64,000 nt of DNA from an uncultured Prevotellaceae bacterium (GTDB lineage Bacteria > Bacteroidota > Bacteroidia > Bacteroidales > Muribaculaceae). A program made the translations under genes and the position numbers. The notes under the pieces were generated by a model. It ran no database searches. It saw only the letters and a list, made by a program, of their open reading frames with translations, and was not told the DNA's origin. Shown piece by piece: positions 35,084 through 44,603 of this stretch; the stretch's first letter is position 1; each line of letters starts with the position of its first letter. The stretch covers positions 62,001 through 126,000 of the forward strand of contig ONKF01000003.1 of the NCBI GenBank assembly GCA_900318335.1, read 5' to 3'.

Positions 35084-36994
35084 TCAGTGCTTGTAGTAGG
35101 TGTCGTCGTCGAGGTGGTCGATGAAGCCTTCATCAACGAGGAAGGAGAGGGTTGACAGGATTTCGTCCTTTGGGAAAGACAGTGTGTTCAGGAATTCTTC
35201 CAGGCGACGGGGACGCAGACCTGCCATGTAGAGGATGCCCTGCTGGACATCGACGGGCTCATGGTCGCCACGCTTGCGACGGTCTATGCACAGGTCGCAA
35301 TGGCCACACTCGTCGGCCTTGTTCTCACCGAAGTAACTTAGGAGCATGCGCTCGCGGCAACCCGTGTCGCTATAAGCATAGTTGATGGTTGCCTCGACGC
35401 GGCTGGTCATGCGGTCACGCAGGTCCTCATAGACGGTCTTGGGAATGAGCACATGCTTGGGCTCCTCGCGCGAAGTGGTATATATAATATAAGGTGTACG
35501 CTTGCGCGGCACATAGTGCAGGATGCGCATGCGGGTGAGTTCGAGCAGGGACTTGTAGATGGTTTCCTGGTCGAGACCTGTGCGGAAAGCAATGACATCC
35601 TCGTTGATGAACACGTAGTCGGCAAAAAGACCCGTGTAGATGCGCAGGATGGCCTGCAGCACCTGGTCGGCACCTGGAGTGGTCGTGTCCAAGTCATAGA
35701 GTTCGTCCTTGCGGGCATGAATCATCACACGAGACTGGGTCTCAATCTCTTCCACAAACTCGATATAACCGGCTTGAGTAAGGATTTTCAGAGCATTATG
35801 GGTTGGGAGGACGGGCAAATCGAACGTGCGGCAGAAGAGGTTGAAATTGAAGTCATACATCTGCTGATAGCCCTCGCCCAGGCTCACGCCCAGGAAGTTG
35901 CCCACGCGCTCATAGACGCTGCGGATGAAGTCCTTGTCGGGGAATGCCTCGGTAATGTGGCGGCGCAGGGTGCGCTGGTCGGTGTGCTTAACCAGCAACA
36001 CAGCATAGGAACGCTTGCCATCACGGCCTGCCCTACCCGCCTCCTGATAGTATTCCTCGAGCGAGTTAGGGATATCGACATGGACAACCAGGCGCACATC
36101 GGGCTTATCGATGCCCATGCCAAAGGCGTTGGTCGCCACCATGACGCGGCACTCGTCACTGGTCCACTTGTTCTGCTTGTCCTCCTTGTCCTCGACATAT
36201 AGGCCAGCATGGTAATAGTCGGCATGGATGCCCGCACGGTTGATCTCGTCACAGATCTGCTTGGTACGCCTGCGAGAGCGCACATAGACGATGGCCGAAC
36301 CGGGCACTGAGCGCAGGATGTGGATGAGTTCAGTGACTTTTTCCTCGGTGGGACGCACAACATAGGACAAGTTGCTCCTTGCAAAGCTCATCGAGAACAC
36401 ATTGGGCTGCTTGAAGGCAAGGCAACGCTGGATATCCTCGACCACGACGGGAGTGGCAGTAGCGGTGAGTGCCAGCACGGGAACCTGAGGGAAAAGTTTG
36501 CGCACCTGAGCGATACGCTGGAACGACGGCCTGAAGTCGTAGCCCCATTGCGAGATGCAGTGCGCCTCATCGACAACGATGAGCGAGACGGGCATTTGGC
36601 GCAGGCGTTCCATAAACGCCTGGGACTGCAAGCGCTCGGGTGACACGTAGAGGAACTTGTAGTTGCCGTACAGGCACTTGTCATAGGTCCTGTTGACCTC
36701 GGCACGCGTGAGTCCGGCATAGAGGTAGGTCGCCTTGATGCGCAACGAGCGCAGGCGGTCCACCTGATCCTTCATGAGCGAGATAATGGGCGTGACGACA
36801 AGGGCCATGCCGTCCATAGCCATTGTGGGAACCTGAAATGTAATGGATTTACCGCCACCCGTGGGCATCAGGCCCAGGGTGTCGCGGCCAGCGAGGACCG
36901 ATTCGATGATTTCCTGCTGCAGCGGCCTGAAGGCGTCGTAACCCCAATATTTCTTGAGTACGTCAAGAATCGGCTTGGGTTGACTCGGCATCAT
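35084..36994 (-). CDS. recQ: ATP-dependent DNA helicase RecQ
   Basis: 636 residues (start 36994 or 36991). Superfamily 2 motifs: GLMPTGGGKSITFQVP (Walker A), VDEAHCISQWGYDFRP (DEAH), ALTATATP, and the motif VI region QEAGRAGRDGK. The RecQ-Ct zinc cluster (CRERMLLSYFGENKADECGHCDLC) and winged helix follow. No full C-terminal HRDC domain, which is common in Bacteroidota. It overlaps the end of recJ by 32 bp. 3'-5' unwinding for recombination and repair. Confidence 0.95.
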   Translation of the reverse strand: MMPSQPKPILDVLKKYWGYDAFRPLQQEIIESVLAGRDTLGLMPTGGGKSITFQVPTMAMDGMALVVTPIISLMKDQVDRLRSLRIKATYLYAGLTRAEVNRTYDKCLYGNYKFLYVSPERLQSQAFMERLRQMPVSLIVVDEAHCISQWGYDFRPSFQRIAQVRKLFPQVPVLALTATATPVVVEDIQRCLAFKQPNVFSMSFARSNLSYVVRPTEEKVTELIHILRSVPGSAIVYVRSRRRTKQICDEINRAGIHADYYHAGLYVEDKEDKQNKWTSDECRVMVATNAFGMGIDKPDVRLVVHVDIPNSLEEYYQEAGRAGRDGKRSYAVLLVKHTDQRTLRRHITEAFPDKDFIRSVYERVGNFLGVSLGEGYQQMYDFNFNLFCRTFDLPVLPTHNALKILTQAGYIEFVEEIETQSRVMIHARKDELYDLDTTTPGADQVLQAILRIYTGLFADYVFINEDVIAFRTGLDQETIYKSLLELTRMRILHYVPRKRTPYIIYTTSREEPKHVLIPKTVYEDLRDRMTSRVEATINYAYSDTGCRERMLLSYFGENKADECGHCDLCIDRRKRGDHEPVDVQQGILYMAGLRPRRLEEFLNTLSFPKDEILSTLSFLVDEGFIDHLDDDTYYKH

Positions 36995-38720
36995 CGTGCA
37001 GTTTTATAGCCTTGACCATAAGTTGCACCATAGTGCTCATGCGATGACGAGTCTCCTCGATCGTGTAGCAGATGTCCACTGGCTTTCCAGCCTTAAGGGC
37101 ATCGTTGTAACCCGCCATACCGAAGGCAATGGCGTTAAACACCTTGTTGCCATCCTCGTCGACGAGGTCGAGCTTGATGTGCTCCGACTTCTTGCCGACC
37201 ACCTTGCTCGTGCCCTGGTCATAGAGCTTGCGGGTGACAAACAGCGGCTTGCTGTTGCCGGGACCATAGGGGTTGAGCATGCGCAGGTAACGCAGGAAGG
37301 CGCCGTTGATCTCGGGCAGCTTGAGTTCGCAGTCGATATCCATGGCGGGAGTCACCTGCTCGTCCTGGATGTGCTCCTCGACATACTCGGTGAGGCGGCG
37401 ACGGAACTCGGGGATGTTTTCCTCCTTGATCGACAAGCCCACAGCATTGGTGTGACCGCCGAAGGTCTCCAGCAGGTCACGGCACGACTTGATGGCCGTA
37501 TAAACGTCAAAACCGCGCACCGAGCGGGACGAACCCGTGGCAATGCCGTCGGCATAATAGGTAAGCACCACCGAGGGGCGGAAGTAAAGCTCCGCCAGAC
37601 GGGCTGCCACAATGCCGATGACACCCTTGTGCCAGTTGCGGTCATAGATGACTATAGGTTTCTTGCCATCGAGCACCTGGGCATGACGGTCGATAATCTC
37701 GTTGGCCTCGACAGTCACCTGACTGTCAAGCTCCTTGCGATTGCTATTATACTTGTCGATGCGCTTGGAAATCTCCATCGCAGCCTGGCTGTTGCGGGTC
37801 ACTAACAACTCGACCGACTCCTGGCCGGACTCCATGCGTCCCGATGCGTTGATGCGGGGTCCGATCTTGAAAATGATATCGTTGATGGTCAGCTCATGAC
37901 GCTGCAGGCCACAAGTGCGGATGATGCTGCGCAGGCCGACATTCGGGTTGTTATTCAAGCGGCGCAGGCCGTAGAACATCATGACACGGTTCTCGCCCGT
38001 CAACGGCACAATGTCGGCGGCAATGCTCACGGCCACAAGGTCGAGCATGGCCTCCAGGTTGTACATGGTACCCAGGCCGTTACTCTTAGAGAAGGCCTGC
38101 ATGAACTTGAAGCCCACACCACAACCCGACAAGCCCTTGAAGGGATAGGTATCGTCAACCAGTTTGGGATTAAGGATTGCCGCAGCATCGGGCAACTCAT
38201 CGTCGGGGACATGGTGGTCACACACGATGAAATCGATGCCCTTCTGCTTAGCATAGGCAATCTCCTCGACTGCCTTGATGCCACAGTCGAGCACGATGAT
38301 TAATTTCACCCCAATCTGCTCAGCATAATCAATGCTTTGCAACGAGATACCATACCCGTCGTCATCACGTGTCGGGATATAGTACACCAGATTGGAGTAA
38401 ATGTTCTGAAGATACTTATAGACGAGCGCTACGGCCGTGGTACCATCCACGTCGTAGTCCCCGTACACCATGATCTTCTCTTTGGCCCCTAACGCCTTGT
38501 TCAGCCTTGCCACAGCCTTGTCCATGTTCTTCATCAAGAACGGGTCGTGCAGATGCTGGAGTGAGGGGTAGAGGAAGTCGTGGACGGCATCCGCGTCTTT
38601 CAAGCCCCTGAGCACCAACAGCCGAGCGATGGAGGGGCAATTGGGGAACTGGGCCGCCAACTGCTCCTGGGCAATGCGTTCGTCGGATGTTAGAGGTAAG
38701 TAATTCCATTTACTTATCAT
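36963..38720 (-). CDS. recJ: Single-stranded-DNA-specific exonuclease RecJ
   Basis: 585 residues. DHH phosphoesterase motifs: VYGDYDVDGTTAVAL, VLDCGIKAVEE and VCDHHVPDDELPDA; the DHHA1 domain with GIVAARLAELYFRP...GSSRSVRGFDVYTAI. A 5'-3' ssDNA exonuclease of the RecF pathway and base-excision repair. recQ overlaps its end, so the two, which process the same ends, are coupled. The promoter is at 38889-38919. Confidence 0.95.
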   Translation of the reverse strand: MISKWNYLPLTSDERIAQEQLAAQFPNCPSIARLLVLRGLKDADAVHDFLYPSLQHLHDPFLMKNMDKAVARLNKALGAKEKIMVYGDYDVDGTTAVALVYKYLQNIYSNLVYYIPTRDDDGYGISLQSIDYAEQIGVKLIIVLDCGIKAVEEIAYAKQKGIDFIVCDHHVPDDELPDAAAILNPKLVDDTYPFKGLSGCGVGFKFMQAFSKSNGLGTMYNLEAMLDLVAVSIAADIVPLTGENRVMMFYGLRRLNNNPNVGLRSIIRTCGLQRHELTINDIIFKIGPRINASGRMESGQESVELLVTRNSQAAMEISKRIDKYNSNRKELDSQVTVEANEIIDRHAQVLDGKKPIVIYDRNWHKGVIGIVAARLAELYFRPSVVLTYYADGIATGSSRSVRGFDVYTAIKSCRDLLETFGGHTNAVGLSIKEENIPEFRRRLTEYVEEHIQDEQVTPAMDIDCELKLPEINGAFLRYLRMLNPYGPGNSKPLFVTRKLYDQGTSKVVGKKSEHIKLDLVDEDGNKVFNAIAFGMAGYNDALKAGKPVDICYTIEETRHRMSTMVQLMVKAIKLHDDAESTQADS

Positions 38721-38888
38721 TTATGTTATTCTTTTTTGTGTGCAATGATAGGGGCTCAATGCAACGCAGCAATGAGCTTGTGGAGAAAAGGGCATCTATT
38801 TGGGATTCAGTTAATTATAACTCCGATTTTTAACAAGCCGCCTCTATAGGATGCCACCAGAGCCCTTTATACCCAAATTTATGGTGCA

Positions 38889-38919
38889 CAAAAGTAGTTA
38901 TTTTGCCTCACAATTCCAA
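38889..38919 (-). promoter_or_regulatory. Promoter of the recJ-recQ operon
   Basis: On the minus strand TTGG (38919-38916) and TACTTTTG (38896-38889), 19 bp apart. The leader is unusually long, about 160 nt, and no gene lies in it. The rest of the gap up to the tRNA terminator (39131) is AT-rich with no gene. Confidence 0.7.
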
Positions 38920-39130
38920 TAACCTATCACCAAAATTCATCAATTTTAATCGTTATTAATGTTATTTAACGGGGACTTTTCCATACACCTCTTCCAGGCA
39001 GGGAAAAATGAGCCAAAAAGTACAGAAATGGGCGCCAAAAGTGTGTTTTATCAAGTATTACATTAAGACATTAGCCATAGTAATCTATTTTTCAATATAT
39101 TACAATAATAATAGGTTATAACATAAAGAA

Positions 39131-39159
39131 AATCGCCAACCGGATACCGATTGACGATT
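39131..39159 (-). terminator. Terminator of tRNA-Cys
   Basis: On the minus strand AATCGTCAA/TTGGCGATT form a 9-bp stem (one G-T pair), followed by TTTCTTTATG. Confidence 0.75.
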
Positions 39160-39165
39160 CTACTG

Positions 39166-39240
39166 TGGAGGTCGCTAGCGGATTCGAACCGCTGTGCCCG
39201 GTTTTGCAGACCGATGACTAAACCACTCATCCAAGCGACC
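39166..39240 (-). tRNA. tRNA-Cys (GCA)
   Basis: Minus strand: acceptor GGTCGCT pairs with AGCGACC, discriminator T, and CCA is encoded. The D arm (GATGAGTGG), anticodon arm (CGGTCTGCAAAACCG, anticodon GCA) and T arm (GCGGTTCGAATCCGC) are all recognisable. U73 is the expected cysteine identity base. Confidence 0.95.
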
Positions 39241-39257
39241 CTTTGTGTTTAGCGGTG

Positions 39258-39288
39258 CAAAATTACTGCGACTTTTTGACCTGTGCAA
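39258..39288 (-). promoter_or_regulatory. Promoter of tRNA-Cys
   Basis: On the minus strand TTG (39288-39286) and TAATTTTG (39265-39258), 20 bp apart; the -7 box overlaps the stop of the 70-residue gene. Confidence 0.6.
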
Positions 39289-39475
39289 CTTTATCGGCAC
39301 ATTTTTTTGCGGAATTTTTCTCAGGCTTCTGGCAAATGTCATGTAACTTGCAACCAGTACAGGCAGTTAGCACTGTGCGTTGATCCTTAATTGTCATCAC
39401 AATTGTGCGCACCACAGCATACACGGCAAAGGCGACAATCAAGCCTGCCAGCAAGTATTGGAACGTTTCACTCAT
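39263..39475 (-). CDS. Small Cys-containing membrane protein
   Basis: 70 residues. One membrane helix near the N-terminus (YLLAGLIVAFAVYAVVRTIV) and a cytoplasmic tail with four Cys (ACTGCKLHDICQ, then KKC) spaced C-x2-C-x4-C-x11-C. The spacing resembles the short Cys tails of FeoB-associated proteins, but no feo gene is near. It starts 15 nt after topB. Metal or Fe-S binding is conceivable. I am unsure of the family. Confidence 0.75.
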   Translation of the reverse strand: MSETFQYLLAGLIVAFAVYAVVRTIVMTIKDQRTVLTACTGCKLHDICQKPEKNSAKKCADKVAQVKKSQ

Positions 39476-39490
39476 TTATTTATATATACT

Positions 39491-41578
39491 TTATTTGGTT
39501 ATTTTGAAATTCTTTTTCACCAGACGGGCCAACTTGGCGGGCGTCAGATCGGCAGGATACTCGGTGAACGGCAGCAAGGTGTGGCAACCGTTCCTGTACT
39601 CGCTGCAGCCATAGGCATTATGCCCCTTGAGCAGATGGCCCCTGCCGCAGACCGGACACGGGATTTCCTCAATGCTCTTGATGCGGGGAGCCCGTGGCTT
39701 CTTGGGCTTTTCTTCCCCACCCGCTGCTGTTGGCGACTTGGGCTTGGCCGGCTTGCCCTGCTCGACGGCGATGCTGCCACCAGTATTGTCACGCAAGACG
39801 TTGAGCACAATCTCACCTATCATCTGCTTGAGTTCGGCAATGAATTGAGCAGCACTGTATTCTCCACGTTCTATTTCGCGTAATTTCTTTTCCCACAAGC
39901 CTGTAAGTGATGCACTCTTGAGCAATGGTTCATGTATTGTATCGATAAGCTGGATACCTGCCATCGTTGGGGAGAGGCTCTTGCGCTCCTTGCGGATATA
40001 GCGGCGCTTGAACAGTGTCTCGATGATGGCCGCACGTGTCGACGGGCGTCCGATGCCGTTCTCCTTCATCGCGTCTCGCAGTTCCTCGTCATCGACGGTC
40101 TTGCCCGCGGTTTCCATCGCGCGCAGCAGGGTTCCCTCGGTGTAAGGCTTGGGCGGCTGGGTGGTGCGCTTGAGTACCGACGGCTCATGGGGTCCGCTCT
40201 CCCCTTTCTCGAAGTGCGGCATCACGCCATTGTCCTCATCATCAGCCTTATCCTTGCCATCGTCCTCGGTGTTTTTGTCACCAGGCTTGTTGTAAAGGTC
40301 ACGCCAGCCGGGTTTAAGGATTTCCTTGCCAGTAGCCTTGAAGCCATACTCGCCCACTTGGGCCATGACTGTGGTGGTATTGAACTCACAGTCAGGATAA
40401 AACGCGGCGATAAAGCGGACGGCAATCAGGTGATAGACGCGCTTCTCCTCGGGCGTCATCGCCACGGTGGCAGGGTTGACGTTGGTAGGGATAATGGCAT
40501 GGTGGTCAGTCACCTTGCTGTTGTCAAAAACCTTCTTGCTCTTGGGTAACTTGTTCAGCGCCAGCAAGGGAGCAGTGAGGTTGGAGTAAGGCACCATCGC
40601 CTGCAGGATGCCAAGAACTTGGGGATAGATATCGTCACTCAAGTAGGTCGTATCCACACGCGGATAGGTCGTTGCCTTCTTTTCATAAAGCGACTGGATG
40701 ATCCTGAGGGCATCATCGGCCGACATGCCGAACTTCTTATTGCACTCCACCTGCAGGCTCGTCAGGTCGAACAAGCGGGGCGGCGCCTCACGGCCTTTCT
40801 TGGTCTCGACCGAGGTCACCGTCAGCGGTAACTGCCTGATCTGCTCTACAATATCATTGGCTTCGCCCTCGGTCTTGAACCTTCCGCGCGTGCTATTGAA
40901 AGTCACACCGCGATACTTGGTCTTGAGTTCCCAATAGTTCTCGGGGACAAAATTATCGATCTCGCGCTGGCGAGCGACAATCATGGCGAGCGTGGGCGTC
41001 TGCACGCGCCCCACCGAGAGCACGTCGCGCGAGCGCGAGTACTTTAAGGTATAGAGCCGTGTGGCGTTCATGCCCAAAATCCAGTCACCGATGGCGCGCG
41101 ACAAGCCAGCATAGTACAGATTGTCAAAGTCTTTGGAATCTTTCAGCTCCTGGAATCCCTTGCGGATACTCTCATCGGTCAGCGAGGAAATCCACAGGCG
41201 CTTGACCGGCTTGGAGCACTCAGCCTTCTGATATACCCAGCGCTGAATAAGTTCACCCTCCTGGCCGGCATCACCGCAATTAATGACCTCGTCGGCGGCA
41301 GCAATCAGGCCCTTTATAACATTAAACTGTTTCTTTATACCTTCATCGTCTTTTAGCTTAATGCCAAATCGTTGAGGAATCATAGGCAACTGACCAAGAC
41401 TCCACCATTTCCACTGATCGGTATAGTCGTTGGGCTCCTTGAGCTCGCACAGGTGGCCAAAGGTCCATGTCACCTGATAGCCATTGCCCTCGAAGTAGCC
41501 ATCGTGCCTGTCGTTGGCACCGAGCAATCGGGCAATGTCACGTGCCACACTGGGTTTCTCAGTAACGCAAACCTTCAT
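39491..41578 (-). CDS. topB: DNA topoisomerase III
   Basis: 695 residues. TOPRIM domain (MKVCVTEKPSVARDIARLLGA; GDAGQEGELIQRWVY), then the topoisomerase I/III core with the catalytic Tyr in TTYPRVDTTYL and VGRVQTPTLAMIV. The C-terminal zinc-ribbon-like part has CPVCGRGHLLKGHNAYGC. Relaxes and decatenates DNA; functions with RecQ in many bacteria. Confidence 0.94.
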   Translation of the reverse strand: MKVCVTEKPSVARDIARLLGANDRHDGYFEGNGYQVTWTFGHLCELKEPNDYTDQWKWWSLGQLPMIPQRFGIKLKDDEGIKKQFNVIKGLIAAADEVINCGDAGQEGELIQRWVYQKAECSKPVKRLWISSLTDESIRKGFQELKDSKDFDNLYYAGLSRAIGDWILGMNATRLYTLKYSRSRDVLSVGRVQTPTLAMIVARQREIDNFVPENYWELKTKYRGVTFNSTRGRFKTEGEANDIVEQIRQLPLTVTSVETKKGREAPPRLFDLTSLQVECNKKFGMSADDALRIIQSLYEKKATTYPRVDTTYLSDDIYPQVLGILQAMVPYSNLTAPLLALNKLPKSKKVFDNSKVTDHHAIIPTNVNPATVAMTPEEKRVYHLIAVRFIAAFYPDCEFNTTTVMAQVGEYGFKATGKEILKPGWRDLYNKPGDKNTEDDGKDKADDEDNGVMPHFEKGESGPHEPSVLKRTTQPPKPYTEGTLLRAMETAGKTVDDEELRDAMKENGIGRPSTRAAIIETLFKRRYIRKERKSLSPTMAGIQLIDTIHEPLLKSASLTGLWEKKLREIERGEYSAAQFIAELKQMIGEIVLNVLRDNTGGSIAVEQGKPAKPKSPTAAGGEEKPKKPRAPRIKSIEEIPCPVCGRGHLLKGHNAYGCSEYRNGCHTLLPFTEYPADLTPAKLARLVKKNFKITK

Positions 41579-41582
41579 TTTT

Positions 41583-41625
41583 TTTAGTTAATAGTTAATA
41601 GATAATAGTTAATAGTTATGATGCT
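41583..41625. repeat. AT-rich heptamer repeats before topB
   Basis: AGTTAATAGTTAATAG-type repeats between mazG and topB. Similar TTAGGAGTTA and GTTTAGAGTTTA motifs occur around gcvH (48293-48317, 48776-48825). Confidence 0.6.
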
Positions 41626-41661
41626 ATATCTATTTTAAGTATTACTTTAGATTATGTGCAT

Positions 41662-42459
41662 TTATTCACCGAGTTTCTGGGATTTGGCTTCATTCCAAAG
41701 TTCGTCCATCTCGGCCAATGACAGCTCATTGACGTGACGGCCTTGCTCACCCGCCTTCTGCTCGATATAGTTGAAGCGGGCGATGAACTTGCGGTTGGTA
41801 CGCTCGAGGGCATTATCGGGACGCACGTCATAAAGCCTTGCTGCATTAATCAGCGAGAAGAACAGGTCACCGAATTCCTTTTCACGGTCCACCTCGCTGT
41901 TCCCCTTCAACTCAGCCTCCACCTCATTGAATTCCTCGCGCACCTTGTCCCAGACATCTTCCTTCTGCTGCCAGTCAAAGCCCACATTGGCGGCTTTTTC
42001 CTGGACACGTTCGGCCTTGATGAGCGACGGAAGACTGCGAGGCACACCGCTGAGCACCATCTTGTTACCACCCTTCTCCTTCATCTTGAGAACTTCCCAA
42101 TTCTGGAGGACCTGGGCAGCGGTGTCGGCCTTCTCCTCGCCAAAAACATGGGGATGACGGAACACCAACTTCTCACACAACGCGTCACACACGTCTGCAA
42201 TGTCAAACTTGCCCTTCTCGTCACCGATCTTGGCATAAAAGACAATGTGCAGAAGCACGTCGCCCAATTCCTTGCGGATTGTCTCATCATCATCAGCCAT
42301 GATGGCATCAGCAAGCTCCATGGTTTCCTCGATGGTGTTGGGGCGCAGACTTTCGTTGGTCTGTTTACGGTCCCACGGGCACTTCACACGCAGCTCGTCC
42401 AGGATGTCGAGCAGCCGTCCGAAGGCCTCCAGTTTTTTCTCTCTGCTGTTGTTAGGCAT
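41662..42459 (-). CDS. mazG: Nucleoside triphosphate pyrophosphohydrolase MazG
   Basis: 265 residues with two MazG modules. The first has the ExxE(12-28)ExxD metal-binding pattern (EETMELADAIMADDDETIRKELGDVL), the second DKVREEFNEVEAEL. It hydrolyses non-canonical NTPs to NMP and PPi. Promoter -7 TAACTTTG on the minus strand at 42498-42491. Confidence 0.93.
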   Translation of the reverse strand: MPNNSREKKLEAFGRLLDILDELRVKCPWDRKQTNESLRPNTIEETMELADAIMADDDETIRKELGDVLLHIVFYAKIGDEKGKFDIADVCDALCEKLVFRHPHVFGEEKADTAAQVLQNWEVLKMKEKGGNKMVLSGVPRSLPSLIKAERVQEKAANVGFDWQQKEDVWDKVREEFNEVEAELKGNSEVDREKEFGDLFFSLINAARLYDVRPDNALERTNRKFIARFNYIEQKAGEQGRHVNELSLAEMDELWNEAKSQKLGE

Positions 42460-42490
42460 TTTATCTCTTTATGATTTAGTTATCAAGTTG

Positions 42491-42498
42491 CAAAGTTA
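42491..42498 (-). promoter_or_regulatory. -7 box for mazG
   Basis: TAACTTTG on the minus strand, 32 nt before the start. Confidence 0.5.
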
Positions 42499-42555
42499 TA
42501 AAATTTTTTGATAACACCGCCTTGCCGCCAGCCATCATATATTCCAAATACAACA

Positions 42556-42583
42556 AAGCGCCCCCTCAAAAGAGAAGGCGCTT
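42556..42583 (-). terminator. Terminator hairpin after the dockerin-tailed gene
   Basis: AAGCGCC/GGCGCTT stem, extended by CCTC/GAG pairing around AAAA. The minus strand continues TTGTTGT; the plus strand has GTTTTTC. Confidence 0.55.
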
Positions 42584-42605
42584 GTTTTTCATCATCGGCT
42601 GTAAA

Positions 42606-44435
42606 TTATAAGGTTAGGATGATTTCAATCAGTGAGTTAACATCCGCAATGTTAATTTCTCCGTCCATGTTAATGTCATATTTGCGCATCTCTTCATCAT
42701 CAACAGGATCTCCGAGAATGATTCCTATCACTCTGTTCACATCGCTAATGTTAGGCCCATCCGGAAATGGCGGAATTATCCAACCTCCGTTGTCACCCTG
42801 CATGAACTTATAATCCAAGTAAGCACCAGGGAACGCAAAGCGAACGATTGCCTCGCGATATGTAACATCTTCTGGCAGAGGCTCAGCCACCACCTTGGCG
42901 GTCACAAGACCTGAGAATTCCCCCTCCTTTATATCATCGATCAACTCGATGCTCAACCAATCGGGCACTTCGTCACCGTCGCAGGATAAAACCCAACCAT
43001 CATCGGCACTGGGCGTCCATGACCAGAACTCGATACTTGCGGTAAGATGGTCGGCACCAAACCACTTTGTCATGAGGCCACCCTCGTCGGGGAAGTGGTA
43101 CTCACCGTCCTCAGCATTGTAATTGAACGTAAGATAAGGATTCTCGGTGCTCAGGAAGATGGACAAACCCGTCTTCATTTCACCAGACCTGAAAAAGTTG
43201 TTCAGGCCAGCCCACACATAATCACCGATGTTGCCATCTTCATCAACGGCAGCGTACTTAAGGTAAGCCAATTCACCGTATCCCTCGTCATCCTCAATAT
43301 TGGAACCAATCAATGCGGAGAAATCTTTCAAGTTTTCCATTCCGGGGTCGTTATAACCATCAATAACCACAAGAATAGCACAGTCAATCGTCGGGGTGAT
43401 GTCATATTCCAGGCCATCCTCCTCACCATAGAGAGTGAAGAAAATGAGGTTACCAGTATCGTATGCTGTCTCGGGTGTCACGGTCGCGCGACCCTTGGCG
43501 ATGAGTTCACCGGGCTCATCGGGCAACACAACATAACCGTCATCCTGATAAGGGGGAATCTCATCGATTTTATAAACCTTACAGGTCATGTCGACTTGAC
43601 CTGTGACCTCGAGGATGGCACAGTCCACAACTACCTGATTGAGCAGATAAGGCGCCGTCGGCTTTTCAAATGCCTGAGCAATACCATCTATAACAAAGGA
43701 AGGCTTAGGGAGCCAGTGACAACCATTCTTGCCGAACCACCAGCCATATTCATTCGAACCGAACGGTTCAAGGCCACTGTAATAAATCATGGGGTAACTC
43801 TGGTTATTATTATTGCGACCACCGTAGCAGAAAGTCTTGCTGGACTTGAGGATATCCATTTGCCAATAATCCATCGTGTTGGGGAGCGAGAGGACTTTAC
43901 CATACTGGAGGTCGTGGACCGTACCTGAAGTCGGCGGGATATAATAAGGGTATTGGAAGCAATTCATGAGTATGGGGGCATCGACTAACTCAATACCATA
44001 TTCCACTTTCAAATCTCTGGTTATCTTTTCATTAGTTTCCAGCTCACCATCATCATTATAGAATTCATAAGACCACCAGAATTCTTCAGACTCGCTAAAG
44101 CCAGGGGCAATGACGGGGAAAGTATATTCCACATAAGGCTTTACAAAGATATAAGGAGCATTATACATACCCGCGTATGCTCCATCTTCAACTACAAGGC
44201 ATCCAGAAAACGCTCCAGCGGGACGGCAGTAAAAGGGCTTCACATCTCCCGATCTTTTGGCCCGCGCAGGAGGCAGTTGTCCAGGATCGCGCATTTTCAT
44301 TTCTTGGGCCTGGCAACTGGGACGGGTTATTGACTGAGGCCGTGCTGGCAGAACGGCAACATTTTGGTTATTTAGCTGGGCATGGCCGACCAGGGTTAGC
44401 GATGCCATTATTAAGAGTAGAGAATGTTTTAACAT
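42606..44435 (-). CDS. Secreted protein with dockerin-like tail, function unknown
   Basis: 609 residues from the ATG at 44435, which starts a signal peptide (MLKHSLLLIMASLTLVGHAQ). The body has a short Pro/Arg-rich start, then beta-rich sequence with several Cys and many aromatic residues. The tail has two dockerin-like repeats (PNISDVNRVIGIIL, DINMDGEINIADVNSLIEIIL); the first lacks its calcium loop. No family recognised for the body; the aromatic content suggests a surface or ligand-binding protein. Confidence 0.75.
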   Translation of the reverse strand: MLKHSLLLIMASLTLVGHAQLNNQNVAVLPARPQSITRPSCQAQEMKMRDPGQLPPARAKRSGDVKPFYCRPAGAFSGCLVVEDGAYAGMYNAPYIFVKPYVEYTFPVIAPGFSESEEFWWSYEFYNDDGELETNEKITRDLKVEYGIELVDAPILMNCFQYPYYIPPTSGTVHDLQYGKVLSLPNTMDYWQMDILKSSKTFCYGGRNNNNQSYPMIYYSGLEPFGSNEYGWWFGKNGCHWLPKPSFVIDGIAQAFEKPTAPYLLNQVVVDCAILEVTGQVDMTCKVYKIDEIPPYQDDGYVVLPDEPGELIAKGRATVTPETAYDTGNLIFFTLYGEEDGLEYDITPTIDCAILVVIDGYNDPGMENLKDFSALIGSNIEDDEGYGELAYLKYAAVDEDGNIGDYVWAGLNNFFRSGEMKTGLSIFLSTENPYLTFNYNAEDGEYHFPDEGGLMTKWFGADHLTASIEFWSWTPSADDGWVLSCDGDEVPDWLSIELIDDIKEGEFSGLVTAKVVAEPLPEDVTYREAIVRFAFPGAYLDYKFMQGDNGGWIIPPFPDGPNISDVNRVIGIILGDPVDDEEMRKYDINMDGEINIADVNSLIEIILTL

Positions 44436-44488
44436 AACGCTAATGATTAAAATTAATATGATATTTCCTAACACAATTATTCAAAGCG

Positions 44489-44496
44489 CAAATATA
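44489..44496 (-). promoter_or_regulatory. -7 box for the dockerin-tailed gene
   Basis: TATATTTG on the minus strand. Divergent from the porin promoter. Confidence 0.5.
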
Positions 44497-44560
44497 GGGA
44501 TTTTTTTTGAGAAGCAACACAAAAAAAGGTAGTTTTCACACTCTTGTTGAAGAAATTTTG

Positions 44561-44568
44561 TACTTTTG
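44561..44568 (+). promoter_or_regulatory. -7 box for the porin gene
   Basis: TACTTTTG, 36 nt before the ATG at 44604. No -33 box at 19 bp. Confidence 0.55.
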
Positions 44569-44603
44569 CAGCCAATTTTGAAAACCATAACACGATAATA
44601 GCA

